A stretch of DNA of 53,126 bases from Rhodospirillales bacterium (GTDB lineage: Bacteria > Pseudomonadota > Alphaproteobacteria > ATCC43930 > CGMCC-115725): the NCBI GenBank assembly GCA_028291405.1, contig JAQGID010000046.1, positions 1 through 53,126 of the forward strand. Direction: 5' to 3'. Of the stretch, positions 26,165 to 34,171 are shown piece after piece. The stretch's first letter is position 1. Each line of letters opens with the position of its first letter. The position numbers and the translations under genes were made by a program. Below the pieces are notes generated by a model, which saw only the letters and a program-made list of their open reading frames with translations, did not search any database and was not told the origin of the DNA.

Positions 26165-29100
26165 GGCGAGGCCGTCGTGCCGCGGTGGGTGAGATAGGCT
26201 TCGATCGCATTGATGTCGAAGACCTTGCGCGGCGCATCGATACTGCCGTCGAGGGTCAGGGCGAAGGGCGGCACATCGCCGTGGTCGGTCAGGTGGAACT
26301 CGATGCGGCTCTGCACCGACCAGCCCGGCAGGTCGATCGCGATCCTGGCGCGCGCCGTGGCATGGCCGGCGACCAGCGCGAAATCGTCGCTGAGGACGAT
26401 GCCATCGGTGATCCGAAAGCTCCCGCCCAGACTCTGGTAAGGCGTCTTCCCTGCCGACAACCCGCGGGTCAGCGCGAAGATATCGGTCGGGCCGGTACCA
26501 TCGAGCCGAGCGGTCAGCGCTTGAAGGTCGATCCCGGACAGCGTCCCGCCGTTGCTCGTCAGCCTCGCCGTGCCATTCAGCCCCCCGACCAGCTCGGCGA
26601 GGCTGCCGCCTTGCGTCGCGACGCTCAGGTCGAGATCGCCGCGACCGGCGAGCGGGGTCGCGCCGATTGCGGCTCCGAGCAGCGAGTTGAGATCGGCACC
26701 CTGGAGCGCGAGCTTGGCGGCCGCGCGGTTGCCGACGCTCGCCAGGCTGGCCTTGCCGGTCAGCGCGCCGCCGAAGATCGTGCCGCTCAACCCGCCGATC
26801 TCGAGCGTGTCGTCGCGCAGCGTCAGCATGGCCTGCGGCTGCGCGATCGCCGCCGCGCCATAGCTCAGCCGGTCGCCGCGCAGCGCGAAATCGGCGTCGA
26901 CGAGACCAAGCGACGTGAGATCGATCGGCGTCGTCGACCAGCCCGAGGCGGGCGCAGTCCCGGCCGCCGCAAGCCGAATGAAGCTCGGCAGGTCGAGCAG
27001 TGCCGTCTGCCGTGCCGGCAGAAAGCGGTCGATCGCGAGATCGCCGAAGACAAGCGTCGCGCCGAGCTTCGGTCGCGCCGTCGCCAGGTCGAGATCGGCG
27101 GCGCCGCCGACGGTCAGCGCACCGAGCGACACGGCGAGATCGTCGAGCGACAGCTTGGCCGGTGCACGCCGCAGCTTGCCGGCGGCGGTCACCGCGCCAG
27201 GATCGCCGCCCGCCGGCTGGTAGGCGATGCCAAGCGTGCGGGCCAACCGAGACAGGCTGGGGTGGCTTGCCTCAAAGGCGATGTCGAGATCGGGCGCGTC
27301 GCTGCCGCCGATCTCGCCGCTGAGGTGGAGCGTGCCGCCGAGTGCCGTGACGCCGAGGTCGATCGCCGTCGCGCCGGCATCGCTGGCGAGATCGCCGCTG
27401 ACGCTGAAGGCGCCGCCGAGGCGCCAGGCAAAGGCAATCTCGGGGTCGATCAGGCGGATGACATGCGACAGCTCTGTCCCCTTTGCCGAGACAGTGGCGC
27501 GCCAGGCGAGATCCTTGCTGCCGATGCCGGTGACCAGCCCGCTCGCCGTCGCGGAAGCGTCGGCGAGTTCGGCGATGCTCGCCTCGCGCAGCGTCAGCTC
27601 GCCGTTCTGCAGGATGGCCGCCGCGTGCAGCCCGCGGGCCGGCTGGCCGTGCCAGGTCAGCGTCGCGATCGTCGCGTCGACGTTGGCGTCGAATCCGGCG
27701 AGGAGGGCGGTGCCCGTCGCGGCGCTCGGCAGATAGGCATCGAGGTTGAGCTGATCGATCGAGAGCCGCGCGCCGACGGCGAGGCGCTGGCGCAACGCCA
27801 GCGTCGCGGCGCCAGTGAGGCGCGACGCGTCGACCGTGAGATCGAGGTCGCCGATGTCGACCCGGTCGGGATGGGTCGTGAAGCGGCTCGTCAGCGTCGC
27901 CTTGCGCAGGCGATCGGCCGGGATGCTCGTCGCGTCGACGCCGAGCCAGCGCAGCAGCTCGCGCAAATTGTCGGTGCCCGTGTCGAGAGTGCCGCGGAAC
28001 TCCGGCTGGCCGTTCGCCACGGCGAGCTGACCGTCGAGCGTGACCGCCGAGTTGCCGGGCAGGATCCCGGCAAGCCGCTCGATCGCAACGGCGCCCTCGG
28101 CGGCACTCGCCTGCAGCCGGGCGTCGCGGATCACGCCGCCGCGCCAGCCGAGCGCGGCGGCGGCGAGGTCGAGCTTGACGCGCAGCCACGGCGGCGGGGA
28201 CATGGCGGTCGAGGGGTCGATCGTCGCGGCGCCGACCAGCCGGTCGAGATCGAGTCGATTGAACCGGAGCGACAGGTCTACGCCGTGCGTCCCCGCGAGC
28301 GGCAGGACCAGCGATCCGTCGCCGCGCGCATCGTCCAGCGCGAGCGTCAGATCGTCGAGACGAATCTGGCCGGCATCGGCCTTGACATGCGCCGTCCCCT
28401 CGAGCCGATGTCCGGGCGACCATTGGCTCAATCCGCTCCGCGTCAGAACGGCGGCGAGATCCTCGCTCGTCGCCTTCACGGATGCGTCGAGCGAATAGCT
28501 GCCATCTGCCGTCCTGGCGGTCTCGCCCGACAATTCGATCCGCCCCGCGGGCCGTGCGAGCGTCAGCGCGAGGGCGAAACCGCCGGGCCCGTCGCTGCGG
28601 TCGAGAGCGAGCGAGAAACTCGGCGCAAGGCCGCGGCTGCGGAAACTGCCCGTCGCGTGCAGCGCGCCGGTCGGTCCGCGCTTGAGCTCGAGGGCGATCG
28701 TGTCGACCCGTTCGCTCGCGGCCCCAGCGCGATAGAGGACCGTGCCGTTGACGATTTGCAGCGTGTCGATCGCCAGCCCGTCGCTCGCGATGCTTTGCCG
28801 CCAATCGCCGCCTGCCGCGTTTTCGCCGGAGAGATCGAGAACCGGATCGATCAGCGTCACGTTGCGCAGCACGATGCGGCCGGCGAGGAGCGGCAGCGGC
28901 GCGAGCCGTGCCTCGAGCCAAGCCGCATGCAGCATTTCGGACTTGCCGCCGTTCCGCCGCTTCGTGTCCGCCGCGTCGACGCGGATATCGGCGGCAGTCA
29001 GGTGCGGCGTCGGCAGCAGCGCGAAGGTCAGCGGCCCGGCGATCTCGATATCGCGGCCGATGGCGCGGTGCATCTCGGCGATCAGGATATCGCGATAGGC

Positions 29101-29184
29101 GGCGGGATCGACGAAGCGCGGCGCCACCAACAGGGCGCCGACCAGAACGAGCAGCGTTGCTCCGACGGCGATCAGCTTACGCAC
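26161..29184 (-). CDS. AsmA family protein
   Basis: Large envelope protein of 1007 residues. It has an N-terminal membrane helix ([19 protein letters not shown]) and then the AsmA opening FVDPAAYRDILIAEMHRAIG, with GRDIEIAGPLTFALLPTPHL. The long middle part consists of repeated beta-strand blocks, such as LSGETARTADGSYSLDAS and LHLSGEIGGSDAPDLDIAF, consistent with a bridge-like lipid-transfer groove. The C-terminal end (LDGSIDAPRKVFDINAIEAYL) is typical. The start is GTG, close behind GAGGAG. Proteins of this family help move phospholipids to or assemble the outer membrane. It is divergent from the DUF4169 gene. Confidence 0.93.
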   Translation of the reverse strand: MRKLIAVGATLLVLVGALLVAPRFVDPAAYRDILIAEMHRAIGRDIEIAGPLTFALLPTPHLTAADIRVDAADTKRRNGGKSEMLHAAWLEARLAPLPLLAGRIVLRNVTLIDPVLDLSGENAAGGDWRQSIASDGLAIDTLQIVNGTVLYRAGAASERVDTIALELKRGPTGALHATGSFRSRGLAPSFSLALDRSDGPGGFALALTLARPAGRIELSGETARTADGSYSLDASVKATSEDLAAVLTRSGLSQWSPGHRLEGTAHVKADAGQIRLDDLTLALDDARGDGSLVLPLAGTHGVDLSLRFNRLDLDRLVGAATIDPSTAMSPPPWLRVKLDLAAAALGWRGGVIRDARLQASAAEGAVAIERLAGILPGNSAVTLDGQLAVANGQPEFRGTLDTGTDNLRELLRWLGVDATSIPADRLRKATLTSRFTTHPDRVDIGDLDLTVDASRLTGAATLALRQRLAVGARLSIDQLNLDAYLPSAATGTALLAGFDANVDATIATLTWHGQPARGLHAAAILQNGELTLREASIAELADASATASGLVTGIGSKDLAWRATVSAKGTELSHVIRLIDPEIAFAWRLGGAFSVSGDLASDAGATAIDLGVTALGGTLHLSGEIGGSDAPDLDIAFEASHPSLSRLARTLGIAYQPAGGDPGAVTAAGKLRRAPAKLSLDDLAVSLGALTVGGAADLDLATARPKLGATLVFGDLAIDRFLPARQTALLDLPSFIRLAAAGTAPASGWSTTPIDLTSLGLVDADFALRGDRLSYGAAAIAQPQAMLTLRDDTLEIGGLSGTIFGGALTGKASLASVGNRAAAKLALQGADLNSLLGAAIGATPLAGRGDLDLSVATQGGSLAELVGGLNGTARLTSNGGTLSGIDLQALTARLDGTGPTDIFALTRGLSAGKTPYQSLGGSFRITDGIVLSDDFALVAGHATARARIAIDLPGWSVQSRIEFHLTDHGDVPPFALTLDGSIDAPRKVFDINAIEAYLTHRGTTASP

Positions 29185-29303
29185 ACACTCTCCTCGTCGA
29201 CCATTAGCTTCCGGAACTTTGCAGGAGCGCCGTGTCGCATTAGACTGTTTGCGCTGAACCGCGCGGCGGCGCGACGCGCCCGCCGATGCCGAAGGGGCCG
29301 ACC

Positions 29304-29477
29304 ATGGCAGAGATCGTCAATCTCAACCAGTTCCGCAAGCAACGTGCGCGCAACGCGGCCGAGCTTCGTGCCGGGGAAAACCGCCGGAAGTTCGGTCGGA
29401 CCAAGGAGGAGAAGTCGAGCCTGCAGCGCGAGCGCGAGAAGACCGAGAAGGAGCTCGACGACAAGCGCCTCGAGTAA
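29304..29477 (+). CDS. DUF4169 family protein
   Basis: Very small, highly charged protein of 57 residues. The opening MAEIVNLNQFRKQRARNAAE and then ENRRKFGRTKEEK are the family hallmark, followed by a lysine/glutamate-rich helix. Function is unknown. The start ATG was chosen behind AAGGGG; an ATG six codons upstream exists. In alphaproteobacteria this family usually lies near fumC, an RHH_4 protein and SspB, exactly as in this window. The roughly 120 bases to the divergent AsmA gene hold no other gene. Confidence 0.92.
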   Translation: MAEIVNLNQFRKQRARNAAELRAGENRRKFGRTKEEKSSLQREREKTEKELDDKRLE

Positions 29478-29499
29478 GGCTGGCGTTGACCGCCATGCG

Positions 29500-30018
29500 T
29501 CAGCCATGCCGCGCCGCGCGGCGAAAGGCTATCAGCGTGGCCTCGTTGAAACAGACGAAGATCACTTCTTCGATCGCCGTTTCGCCGGCGAGGAATGCGC
29601 GGGTCTCGGCGAGCGCGATACCGGCGGCGTCGTCGAGCGGAAACCGGTAGATTCCGGTCGAGATCGCCGGAAACGCGATCCGTCGCAAGCCATGCGCAAC
29701 GGCGAGGGCCAACGAGTTGCGGTAGCAGCTCGCCAGCGCCTCGCGCTCGCCGTAGCCGCCACCACGCCACACCGGGCCGACCGTGTGAATGACTCGGCGT
29801 GCCGGCAGGCGATAGGCCTGGGTGATCCGCGCCTCACCGGTCGGGCAGCCGCCGAGTGTCGTGCATTCGGCGAGAAGCTCCGGTCCAGCGGCACGGTGAA
29901 TCGCGCCGTCGACGCCGCCGCCGCCGAGCAGCGATGAATTCGCGGCGTTGACGATTGCGTCGGCGGCGATTTGCGTAATGTCGCCGGTCTCGATCGTAAT
30001 GCGGTCGGGAGTCTGCAT
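29500..30018 (-). CDS. macrodomain protein, O-acetyl-ADP-ribose deacetylase-like
   Basis: Single macrodomain of 172 residues that binds and hydrolyses ADP-ribose derivatives. Key blocks: IETGDITQIAADAIVNAANS at the start, LLGGGGVDGAIHRAAGPELL with the conserved glycine loop, IHTVGPVWRGGGYGE, and IAFPAISTGIYRFPLDDAA. These match the YmdB/MacroD type. The ATG follows no strong ribosome site. It is convergent with the DUF4169 gene and lies upstream of nothing but a 74-base gap before the cpdB stop. A role in removing ADP-ribose from proteins or metabolites is known for the family; the cellular target here is unknown. Confidence 0.93.
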   Translation of the reverse strand: MQTPDRITIETGDITQIAADAIVNAANSSLLGGGGVDGAIHRAAGPELLAECTTLGGCPTGEARITQAYRLPARRVIHTVGPVWRGGGYGEREALASCYRNSLALAVAHGLRRIAFPAISTGIYRFPLDDAAGIALAETRAFLAGETAIEEVIFVCFNEATLIAFRRAARHG

Positions 30019-30092
30019 GCCGCATGGTTCATCAATGGGTCGAAGCGAAGCACTTTAGCCGTTCTCTCGGGCACGGCAAGACGGTGGGCAGC

Positions 30093-32078
30093 TCACGCGA
30101 TCGTCATCTCGAAGCGGGCGAAGCCGTTGCCGAGGTCGCCGGCCATGCGGATCTCCGGATGGCCGGCGAGATCGGCCGCGGCGGCGAGCGCCGTCTCGAA
30201 ACCCACGGTCAGCGCCTTGCCGTTGCCCGTCAGCCGCCACGTCCCGGCGACGCTCGGATCGATGCTGCCCTGTGCCTCGATATAGCGCGACACCGCGTCC
30301 CGGTTCGTATCCGGGGCGTCGAGGATCACGCTCGATCCGTCGAGGCCGGGAAACCTGCCGCCGCCGGCGGCGCGGAAATTATTGGTGACGACGATGAACT
30401 CCTGCGCCGGGTCGATCGGCTTGCCGTTCCAGCGCAGATCCTTGATCCGCCGTGCGTCGGGTTCGACCACCCGCCCTGCCGAATCGTAGCGGCCCGGCTG
30501 GGTGACGTCGATGCGGTAGGTGACGCCCTTGATGACGTCGAAATTATAAGCCGGGACGCGCGGGTTCACGAGATCCTGGACGTGCCGCTCCGCCGGATCG
30601 ATCTCGAGGAAGATGCCGGCGGCGCGTTCGAGCCATTCCTGGACGACCGCGCCGCTCACCCGCACCGCCTGGACGGTGTTGGGGTAGAGGTAGAGATCGG
30701 CGACGTTCTTGAGCGCGATCGGGCCCGCCGCAATGACGGTATAGGCATCGGGACCGCCGAAGGTGCCGGCGCGGAACGGCGCCGCAGCGGAGAGTAGCGG
30801 CAGCCCTTCGTGCGGCGTTCCGGCAAGCAGCGGTTTGGCATACCAAAGCTGTGCGAGATTGACTACTTCGACCGACGGGTCGTCGATGACCAGCGCGAGA
30901 TAGCTGGTCAGCGGCGCCGTCGTCCGGCCGATCGGCTGGCCCATATAGGCCACCGTCGCGCGATGCTCGGCCGCAGCGGAGTCGATGATCGCCGGCTTTG
31001 CTTCCGCGAGGGCGACGGGCTTGCCGCCGTCGCGACGATAGATCGGCTGCGTCGTGCTGCGCGAGGCGGCGACGGTCCAGCGTTCGGCGCGGCGTTCGAG
31101 GGTGAGATCGACGATGCCGAGATGGCTGCCCCAGAAGCCGGGCATCACCGCCGGGACGCCGTTCAGCGTGCCGCGGACGGGATCGAGCCCGGCACGTCGC
31201 GCATAATCGGAGCCGGGAAAGATGCGGTGCGAATGGCCGGTCAGGATGGCGTCGATGCCGGGCAGGGACGCCAGGTAGAACGCGGCGTTCTCGTCGCCAC
31301 CCTGGCGCGGTGCTGTCGCGATGCCTGAATGACAGAGAGCAACGATGATGTCGCTGCGCGCCCGCAATGCCGGCAGTTGTCGCGTCGCCGCCTCGACGAT
31401 GTCGGCCGTCGTCACGCGTCCGGCGAGGCGCGACTTGTCCCAGACGACGATCTGCGGCGGAAGGAACCCGATGATGCCGATCCTGACGCGCTGGCGGGTG
31501 CCGTCGTCGGCAAGCAGGTCGCGCTCGAGCACGGTCCAAGGCGGCACGAGCGGGCTTCCATCGGCCCGTGTCACATTGGCGCTGACGTATGGGAATGCTG
31601 CGTCGGCGAGGGCACGCTCGAGAAATTCGAGCCCGTAGTTGAACTCGTGATTCCCGAGCGTCGCCGCGTCGTAGCCCATCAGATTCATTGCGCGAAACAT
31701 CGGGTGGATCGCGCCGGGCGGCAGCCCCTCGCGCAGCGCGACGTAATCGGCCAGTGGGTTGCCTTGGATGAGGTCGCCGTTGTCGAGCAGCAGGGTATTC
31801 GCCGCTTCGCGGCGGGCGGCATCGACGAGCGTCGCGATCTTCGCGAGACCGACGGTGGCGTCCGGCTTGTCGTGGAAATAATCGTAGTCGTAGATGCAGC
31901 CGTGGAGGTCGGAGGTTTCGAGCAGTCGCAGCCGAATCGTCGGAAGGCCGGTGCCGCGAGCGGCGATCGCGCCCGTGAGCGTCATGGCGCCGATGAGTCC
32001 GGCGCCGGCGAGCAGGCTACGGCGGGTGAGTCCGTGCGGCGCGCTCGGGGAAGTGGAGATCGTCTCCTCGGGTCCCAG
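30093..32078 (-). CDS. cpdB: 2',3'-cyclic-nucleotide 2'-phosphodiesterase/3'-nucleotidase, Tat-exported, CTG start proposed
   Basis: Periplasmic metallophosphoesterase of about 661 residues. Metal-binding motifs are LLETSDLHG, LLDNGDLIQGNPLADY, LGNHEFNYG and LTGHSHRIFPG, and the CpdB-type C-terminal 5'-nucleotidase domain includes LYLYPNTVQAVRVSG. A twin-arginine signal is clear (GLTRRSLLAGAGLIGAMTL). No ATG, GTG or TTG precedes this signal in frame; the first ATG lies within it. The best candidate is CTG, six bases behind GGGAGG, giving 19 residues before the RR pair, a normal Tat length. Start and ribosome site lie inside a hairpin just after the sspB stop. A sequence error is the alternative. 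Confidence 0.85.
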   Translation of the reverse strand: MGPEETISTSPSAPHGLTRRSLLAGAGLIGAMTLTGAIAARGTGLPTIRLRLLETSDLHGCIYDYDYFHDKPDATVGLAKIATLVDAARREAANTLLLDNGDLIQGNPLADYVALREGLPPGAIHPMFRAMNLMGYDAATLGNHEFNYGLEFLERALADAAFPYVSANVTRADGSPLVPPWTVLERDLLADDGTRQRVRIGIIGFLPPQIVVWDKSRLAGRVTTADIVEAATRQLPALRARSDIIVALCHSGIATAPRQGGDENAAFYLASLPGIDAILTGHSHRIFPGSDYARRAGLDPVRGTLNGVPAVMPGFWGSHLGIVDLTLERRAERWTVAASRSTTQPIYRRDGGKPVALAEAKPAIIDSAAAEHRATVAYMGQPIGRTTAPLTSYLALVIDDPSVEVVNLAQLWYAKPLLAGTPHEGLPLLSAAAPFRAGTFGGPDAYTVIAAGPIALKNVADLYLYPNTVQAVRVSGAVVQEWLERAAGIFLEIDPAERHVQDLVNPRVPAYNFDVIKGVTYRIDVTQPGRYDSAGRVVEPDARRIKDLRWNGKPIDPAQEFIVVTNNFRAAGGGRFPGLDGSSVILDAPDTNRDAVSRYIEAQGSIDPSVAGTWRLTGNGKALTVGFETALAAAADLAGHPEIRMAGDLGNGFARFEMTIA

Positions 32079-32097
32079 GGGAGGCCCTCCCGGGACC
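32071..32097 (-). other. inverted repeat between sspB stop and cpdB start
   Basis: Outer arms GGTCCC and GGGACC enclose inner arms GGGAGG and CCTCCC with a two-base bulge. The structure begins one base after the sspB stop codon. No run of T follows, so it is not a standard intrinsic terminator. The left arm contains the only Shine-Dalgarno-like sequence for cpdB, and the CTG start candidate lies in the right arm. It may therefore hide the cpdB start until ribosomes finishing sspB open it, or may stabilise the sspB message. Confidence 0.6.
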
Positions 32098-32098
32098 G

Positions 32099-32608
32099 TT
32101 ACTTCTTGCGGAACGCGTCGAGGGCGACGACCTCGCCGGGCTTCTTCTCCTCGCTCGCCGAAGGCTTGCCCGCTGCCGAATCGTCCTTGGCGGCGAGCGC
32201 CGGCGATTTCGCGGCCGGAAGCTTGGGCTTGCCGGCGATATCGCTCGGCTTGACGCTCTCCTGGAATTGCAGGCCCCATTTCACCGACGGGTCGGCGAAA
32301 GCGGTGATCGCGGCCAGGGGGATGGTCAACCGCTCCGGCCGGTTCTTGAAGGAGAGGGTGACCGAGAACGTATCCTCGCCGACCGTGAGGTCCCAGAACT
32401 GGTGCTCGATCACGACCGTCATGTCGTCGGGATATTTCTCGCGAAGATAGTCGGGCACCTCGACGCCGATCGCCTGCGTCTTGAAGGTGACGTAGAAATG
32501 GTGGTTGCCCGGCAGGCCATGTTGCGCAGCGCGCGACAGCGCCTCGCGGACGACGCCGCGCAGCGCGGTCTCGACCATTTCGTCATATTTCAGAATATCT
32601 TTCCCCAT
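32099..32608 (-). CDS. sspB: ClpXP protease specificity-enhancing factor SspB (alpha-type)
   Basis: Adaptor of 169 residues that binds the SsrA tag and hands tagged proteins to ClpXP. The N-terminal block MVETALRGVVREALSRAAQH and the fold segments HFYVTFKTQAIGVEVPDYL and FWDLTVGEDTFSVTLSFKN match the alphaproteobacterial SspB family. The polar, alanine-rich linker ends in the conserved ClpX-binding tail (VVALDAFRKK). The ATG has only a weak ribosome site. It lies about 70 bases downstream of the tmRNA gene on the same strand, so tag and adaptor may share a transcript. A hairpin follows its stop. Confidence 0.95.
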   Translation of the reverse strand: MGKDILKYDEMVETALRGVVREALSRAAQHGLPGNHHFYVTFKTQAIGVEVPDYLREKYPDDMTVVIEHQFWDLTVGEDTFSVTLSFKNRPERLTIPLAAITAFADPSVKWGLQFQESVKPSDIAGKPKLPAAKSPALAAKDDSAAGKPSASEEKKPGEVVALDAFRKK

Positions 32609-32679
32609 ATCTCAGATTATCACCGTCACCGTCACCGGTCATCGGTCAAATTAGGGCAAATGCGGGCTCGCAGTATGAG

Positions 32680-32967
32680 AAGTGGGGGGCTTCTGTTGCC
32701 CGGTGCCCCCCGAACCGCGAGTTACTCGATGGCTTTTACTCCGTTAGGAGTTAGGCCGCGAGAGCCTCATGTGCAACGTTGTCGTTGGCACGTAGTGTGT
32801 GACCCGATAACGGCGGTATCATGCCGAGCACCCAATGCCCCTTTGCCATGCCCGTCGATCCTGTTCGCCCCCATAGCGGTAGAAATTTGGTGGAGGCGCC
32901 GGCATCGCAGCCGGGTCCGGAACATCTATTTTGAGCACCAGTTTAGCGCCATAACCTGTTTCCAGGC
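32680..32967 (-). ncRNA. ssrA: transfer-messenger RNA, circularly permuted two-piece form
   Basis: The acceptor piece comes first (about 32967 to 32888), beginning with a CCTG-GAAA-CAGG hairpin and ending in an encoded CCA. A 15-base spacer (32887-32873) follows, then the coding piece starting GGGGGCGAACAGG. The first seven bases of the coding piece (GGGGGCG) pair with CGCCTCC just before ACCA, forming the tRNA-like acceptor stem, with one G-U pair. This order is the permuted arrangement known in alphaproteobacteria. The tag frame lies inside the coding piece. The last helix (GGGGGGC...GCCCCCC) ends near 32684; the exact 3' end is a guess. The RNA rescues stalled ribosomes and tags the unfinished protein. 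Confidence 0.95.
32751..32789 (-). other. tmRNA tag reading frame (ANDNVAHEALAA)
   Basis: Codons GCC AAC GAC AAC GTT GCA CAT GAG GCT CTC GCG GCC TAA encode ANDNVAHEALAA and a stop. With the alanine carried by tmRNA the full tag would be AANDNVAHEALAA. The AND opening and the LAA end are the features recognised by SspB and ClpX. The central VAHEA part is variable between species. Confidence 0.93.
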
Positions 32968-32973
32968 CTCTTT

Positions 32974-33002
32974 AAGATAGGGGCTTCGGTCACCCGTATC
33001 AA
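32974..33002 (-). promoter_or_regulatory. sigma-70-type promoter of ssrA
   Basis: TTGATA (33002-32997) and TATCTT (32979-32974) are separated by exactly 17 bases on the minus strand. A transcript starting about seven bases further on would begin at the acceptor-piece hairpin, which agrees with the expected 5' end of the permuted precursor. The divergent oxidoreductase gene starts 71 bases away on the other strand. Confidence 0.75.
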
Positions 33003-33073
33003 GCGTTCGGTCTTTTCGTCTTGCCGTTGCGGATCGAGCGTGAGAAGCAAGCGGCGACGTCGGGGAGGATAAG

Positions 33074-34087
33074 ATGCGCGCATTCATCATGCCGGTCGGC
33101 TGCAAGTCGAGCGGCGAGTTGCGGCTGGTCGAGCGAGCCGACCCGCGGCCCGGCCACGGCCAGGTCGTCGTCCGCATCCGCGCCGCCTCGTTGAACTACC
33201 GCGATCAGTCGATCGTCGCCGGTCGCTATTTCGGCGGAACGCCCGACCACGACATGACCCCGCTCTCCGACGCTGCGGGCGAAATCATCGCGGTCGGCGA
33301 GGGCACCGGCCGCTTCAAGCCGGGCGATCGGGTGGCGGCGACCTTCTCGCAAATTCCGCCGTCCGGACCCCGCTCCGCGCCGCCGGTGCCGCTCGGCTCG
33401 CCGCTCGACGGCGTGCTGGCCGAGCAGGTCGTGCTCTACGAGGACGGCCTCGTCGCGGTGCCCCCGGATTATTCCTTCGAGGAGGCGGCCTGCCTGCCCT
33501 GCGCCGGCGTCACCGCGTGGAACGCGCTCATGGTAGCCGGACGGCAATTGGTTCCCGGCGACACGGTGCTGGTGCTCGGCACCGGCGGCGTCTCGATGTT
33601 CGCCCTGCAATTCGCGATCGCGGCCGGAGCACGCGTGATCGCGACCTCGTCGAGCGACGAGAAGCTGGCGCGACTCGTGGCTCTGGGAGCGTCGGACGGC
33701 ATCAACTACAAGCGGACGCCCGATTGGGAGAAGGAGGTCCTGCGCCTGACCGGCGGGCGCGGCGCCGATTGCGTCGTCGAGGTCGGCGGTGCCGGCACGC
33801 TGGCGCGCTCGTTCCAATCGCTCGCGACCGGCGGCAAGGTCGCGCTCATCGGCGTCCTGACCGGGCCCGGAGGAGATACCAACCCACAGCCGCTGATGCG
33901 CAAGCGCGCCAGCCTGCACGGGATCTTCGTCGGCGACCGCGCGATGTTCGAGCAGATGCTGGTGGCGATCAAGGTGACCCGGATCAAGCCGATCGTCGAC
34001 CGCGTCTTCGCCTTCGAGGAGTCGGTCGCGGCCTTCGCCTACCAAGCGTCCGGCGCGTTCATCGGCAAGGTCGTGATCCGGCTCTGA
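33074..34087 (+). CDS. zinc-independent MDR family NAD(P)-dependent alcohol dehydrogenase / quinone oxidoreductase
   Basis: Medium-chain oxidoreductase of 337 residues. The N-terminal GroES-like domain has ASLNYRDQSIVAGRYFGG and SDAAGEIIAVGEG; the Rossmann motif is VLVLGTGGVSMFALQFAIAA with GARVIATSSSDEKL. The cysteine and histidine ligands of the catalytic zinc in classical alcohol dehydrogenases are missing, and the structural-zinc cysteine cluster is absent, so a quinone- or enoyl-reductase-type chemistry is likely. Its start lies behind GGGGAGGA. It is divergent from ssrA and followed by thyX. The substrate is unknown. Confidence 0.9.
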   Translation: MRAFIMPVGCKSSGELRLVERADPRPGHGQVVVRIRAASLNYRDQSIVAGRYFGGTPDHDMTPLSDAAGEIIAVGEGTGRFKPGDRVAATFSQIPPSGPRSAPPVPLGSPLDGVLAEQVVLYEDGLVAVPPDYSFEEAACLPCAGVTAWNALMVAGRQLVPGDTVLVLGTGGVSMFALQFAIAAGARVIATSSSDEKLARLVALGASDGINYKRTPDWEKEVLRLTGGRGADCVVEVGGAGTLARSFQSLATGGKVALIGVLTGPGGDTNPQPLMRKRASLHGIFVGDRAMFEQMLVAIKVTRIKPIVDRVFAFEESVAAFAYQASGAFIGKVVIRL

Positions 34088-34171
34088 TTTCACGGGAGGC
34101 GACCGCCGCGATGGTCGCCGCGGCTCGTGGGCGATGGTAGGATCGCGCTTTCGTCTCGCCGAGGATATCGA

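Noticed and set aside
26113-29937. Very long open frame (about 1270 codons) on the plus strand opposite the AsmA gene
   Set aside because: It is the antisense of a high-GC coding region; the product is an R/E/D/A/Q-rich low-complexity chain with no recognisable domain, while the minus strand gives a clear AsmA protein.
30093-32279. Extending cpdB to the ATG at 32279, inside sspB
   Set aside because: This would place about 67 residues of sspB shadow sequence before a Tat signal, which must be near the N-terminus.
32621-32636. Short tandem repeat of CACCGT between ssrA and sspB
   Set aside because: Only about two and a half units; too short to claim function, and not a CRISPR-like array.
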